Notes under the pieces: generated by a model | What the model was told of the DNA's origin: nothing | Seen by the model: only the letters and a program-made list of their open reading frames with translations | Database searches by the model: none | Source of the DNA: Melioribacter sp051488685 | GTDB lineage: Bacteria; Bacteroidota; Ignavibacteria; Ignavibacteriales; Melioribacteraceae | Assembly (NCBI RefSeq): GCF_051488685.1 | Contig: NZ_JBPSEH010000009.1 | Location: forward strand, 1 to 64,000 | Length of the DNA stretch: 64,000 nucleotides | Direction: 5' to 3' | In this document: in pieces, positions 62,047 through 64,000 of the stretch | How positions within the stretch are numbered: the stretch's first letter is position 1 | Layout of the letters: each line of letters opens with the position of its first letter | Program-made: the position numbers and the translations under genes

Positions 62047-64000
62047 ATGAATCATAAATTACTTAACAGAATTATTGCAGGAATAGTATTTGCTATCAGC
62101 TTATTTGTTTTTCTAATAACGGTTCAGCCATCGGTTTCTTTCTGGGATTGTGGCGAATTTATTGCATCGTCGTATGCACTGCAGGTGCCACATCCACCTG
62201 GAACACCTTTCTTCCTAATCGTTGGCAGACTTTTTTCTATGATCCCTTTTGCTGAAAACATCGGTTTAAGAGTCAATTTAATTTCAGTTGTTACGAGTGC
62301 CTTTACGGTGATGTTCCTATATTTAATCGCCGTAATGCTTATAAAAAATTATAGGAAAAAAGAACCTGGAAGTTTATTCGAAGCATTAACTGTTTATATA
62401 CCCGCTGCCATTGGAGCCCTTTCGTTAAGTTTTAGCGATACATTTTGGTTTAATGCTGTCGAAGCTGAAGTGTATGCATCTTCGACTTTCTTTATTGCTT
62501 TTGTAGTCTGGTTAATGATGAAATGGAATGAAAAAGCCGACCAGCCGGACAACGAAAAATATATTCTCTTGATTGCTTATTTAATAGGGCTCTCTACAGG
62601 CGTGCATTTGATGGCTGTTCTTGCGATTGTGCCAATTGTTATGATTGTTGTATTCAGAAAATATATTGACGATGAAGAAACACTTAAAAAGACCGCAATA
62701 ATATTTCTTATTCATGCTGCCGTTGTGCTTGTGGTAGCGGCTTTAATGTGGGCTTCGCAAACTTCGTCCAATCCACCAACCCCTGATGAATATAAAGACG
62801 TTGACAAACGATTTATGATAGTGCTGGGCGCCATTTCGGCTTTGATTATGGCGGCTTTGTATAAAAAGATCTTTACGAGAAATTCATTTTATATTCCAAT
62901 GATTCTCGGAGGTATTACACTTGTTGTAGTTTATCCAGGTCTAGTCAAATATGTACCCAGACTTATATCATTAATATCGGGTAATGACTACACACTAAAT
63001 CTCATAACCTCGATATTATTATTTGCCATTACGGCTTTTGCTATCCACTGGACTGCAAAGAATAATAAACCAACTCTCAATCTTGTATCGAAAGCTTTTT
63101 TATTGGGGCTTGTTGGAATCACCACTTATGCTATGATAATAATACGTGCCAATGAAGAGCCGCCGATTAATATGAATTCTCCCAAAACCTTTACCGAATT
63201 GGAGTCTTACCTGAATCGTGAGCAATACGGTGATTTCCCAACGTTTAAGAGAAGATTTTCCAACGAACCGCATCAAATGGGTATATACACAAATTATTCG
63301 AGCGATCTCGATTTCCTGTGGCGCTATCAGATGGATCACATGTTCAATAGATATTTATTCTGGAATTATATCGGACGAGTTTCTACTTATCAAGATAGTG
63401 GCGTCGATTGGTCGGATATGTATGGCATCCCGTTTTTTATTGGTCTGTTTGGTTTGTTTTTCCATTTTAGGCGCGATTGGAAGATGGCTTCGGTCTTTTT
63501 GGTTATGTTTATATTCCTCGGCTATTTAACGGCATTCTATCAAAATCAACAACAACCACAGCCGCGTGAACGCGATTATTTCTATGTCGGTGCCTTTTTT
63601 GTTTATTCAATCTGGATTGCACTCGGCATGAGAGGCATAATTGAATTGATTATCGAAAAATTTGATAAGATTAATAATCTTAAACCATTTTTAAGTCTTA
63701 TAATGGTTGCGGGAATTATTGTAGTTCCTGTAAATATGTTCCATGCAAACTACTTCGAACACAACCGCTCGCGTAATTACGTTCCATGGGACTACGCTTA
63801 TAATCTATTGCAAAGTGCCGCTCCCAATGCAATTTTATTTACTAACGGAGATAACGATACATTCCCGTTGTGGTATTTGCAGGATGTCGAAGGTGTCCGT
63901 AGAGATGTTCGAATTGCGAATCTTAGTCTTCTGAACACTCCTTGGTATATCAAACAACTTAAAAATACCGAACCTTATGGCGCACCCAAGGTTCAGATGA
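62047..64000 (+). CDS. DUF2723 membrane protein (GT-C-like), truncated by window end
   Basis: An open frame of 651 codons running off the window. The start ATG has GGTGGG just ahead. The N-terminal pattern (VSFWDCGEFIASSYALQVPHPPGTPFFLIVGRLFSMIP) is diagnostic of DUF2723, a membrane protein with about a dozen helices related to TMEM260 O-mannosyltransferases. The acidic Asp-Glu pair in DCGEF is the presumed catalytic or ion site, as in GT-C enzymes. The role is likely glycosylation of exported proteins or lipids. The C-terminal part is outside the window. Confidence 0.9.
   Translation, partial: MNHKLLNRIIAGIVFAISLFVFLITVQPSVSFWDCGEFIASSYALQVPHPPGTPFFLIVGRLFSMIPFAENIGLRVNLISVVTSAFTVMFLYLIAVMLIKNYRKKEPGSLFEALTVYIPAAIGALSLSFSDTFWFNAVEAEVYASSTFFIAFVVWLMMKWNEKADQPDNEKYILLIAYLIGLSTGVHLMAVLAIVPIVMIVVFRKYIDDEETLKKTAIIFLIHAAVVLVVAALMWASQTSSNPPTPDEYKDVDKRFMIVLGAISALIMAALYKKIFTRNSFYIPMILGGITLVVVYPGLVKYVPRLISLISGNDYTLNLITSILLFAITAFAIHWTAKNNKPTLNLVSKAFLLGLVGITTYAMIIIRANEEPPINMNSPKTFTELESYLNREQYGDFPTFKRRFSNEPHQMGIYTNYSSDLDFLWRYQMDHMFNRYLFWNYIGRVSTYQDSGVDWSDMYGIPFFIGLFGLFFHFRRDWKMASVFLVMFIFLGYLTAFYQNQQQPQPRERDYFYVGAFFVYSIWIALGMRGIIELIIEKFDKINNLKPFLSLIMVAGIIVVPVNMFHANYFEHNRSRNYVPWDYAYNLLQSAAPNAILFTNGDNDTFPLWYLQDVEGVRRDVRIANLSLLNTPWYIKQLKNTEPYGAPKVQM

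Noticed and set aside
1..64000. CRISPR arrays, tRNA or rRNA genes, intact insertion sequences
   Set aside because: None was found by eye in any intergenic region; tRNA T-loop motifs with proper folds were not seen.

Overview
The window looks like an AT-rich chromosomal segment from the Ignavibacteria (Ignavibacteriales, Bacteroidota/Chlorobi group; Melioribacter- or Ignavibacterium-like). The support is internal: two proteins end in type IX secretion (T9SS) sorting domains with the NYPNPFNP motif, there is a PorV/PorQ-family barrel, two GWxTD-domain proteins, a DUF5916 protein, many small lipoproteins, and a recurring Bacteroidota-like TAnnTTTG promoter element, while many genes still have a good GGAG-type ribosome binding site. 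No rRNA, tRNA, CRISPR array, intact insertion sequence or prophage was seen.

Layout. 1-389: two related hairpin repeats and a leader. 390-5062: a secretory cluster of two lipoproteins, an outer-membrane barrel fused to a transglutaminase-like domain, and a FecR-like periplasmic protein. 5056-7642 (minus): rimO and a GWxTD protein. 7732-13483: an MBL-fold hydrolase, a sigma-54 activator without a sensor domain, LptE, a processive family 2 glycosyltransferase and two TPR proteins. 13484-14410 (minus): a PorV/PorQ-like barrel. 14550-16423: a compact restriction-modification pair (DNA methyltransferase with a C-terminal SNase-like extension, plus an MjaI-like endonuclease). 16573-25512: HtpX, BamD, a hotdog thioesterase, an FG-GAP protein, a metalloprotease, CcmAB and an aminotransferase. 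25601-33211: Mfd, MiaB, a SPOR protein, a CPBP protease, a DUF2007 protein and CdsA.

33236-37497: a divergent pair of DUF5916 barrel and TPR-GWxTD protein. 37582-43939: PurL, YihY/BrkB, hemerythrin, a YD-repeat lipoprotein, a beta-CASP nuclease and a small Ig-like lipoprotein. 44000-46395: carbamoyltransferase, SxtJ-like and DUF5989 triad. 46563-53765: a hemicellulose (probably xyloglucan) side-chain operon of GH31, GH2 and a T9SS-exported arabinofuranosidase-like enzyme. 53766-55141: a gene-poor stretch with decayed-looking sequence, a small membrane gene bracketed by a 13-bp inverted repeat, and a strong terminator. 55142-61691 (minus): a large T9SS surface protein, a polyferredoxin with a Tat-exported DUF362 partner, and a glycosyltransferase. 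61783-64000: a small charged protein and a DUF2723 membrane protein cut by the window end.

Most of the window is housekeeping plus cell-envelope biology: outer-membrane assembly (LptE, BamD, PorV/Q), envelope proteolysis (HtpX, CPBP), cytochrome maturation (CcmAB), RNA/ribosome modification (RimO, MiaB), repair (Mfd) and lipid and purine synthesis (CdsA, PurL). The parts most likely to hold something undescribed are the methyltransferase-SNase/MjaI system, the barrel-transglutaminase lipoprotein cluster, the paired GWxTD proteins, and the hairpin repeats and promoter element.
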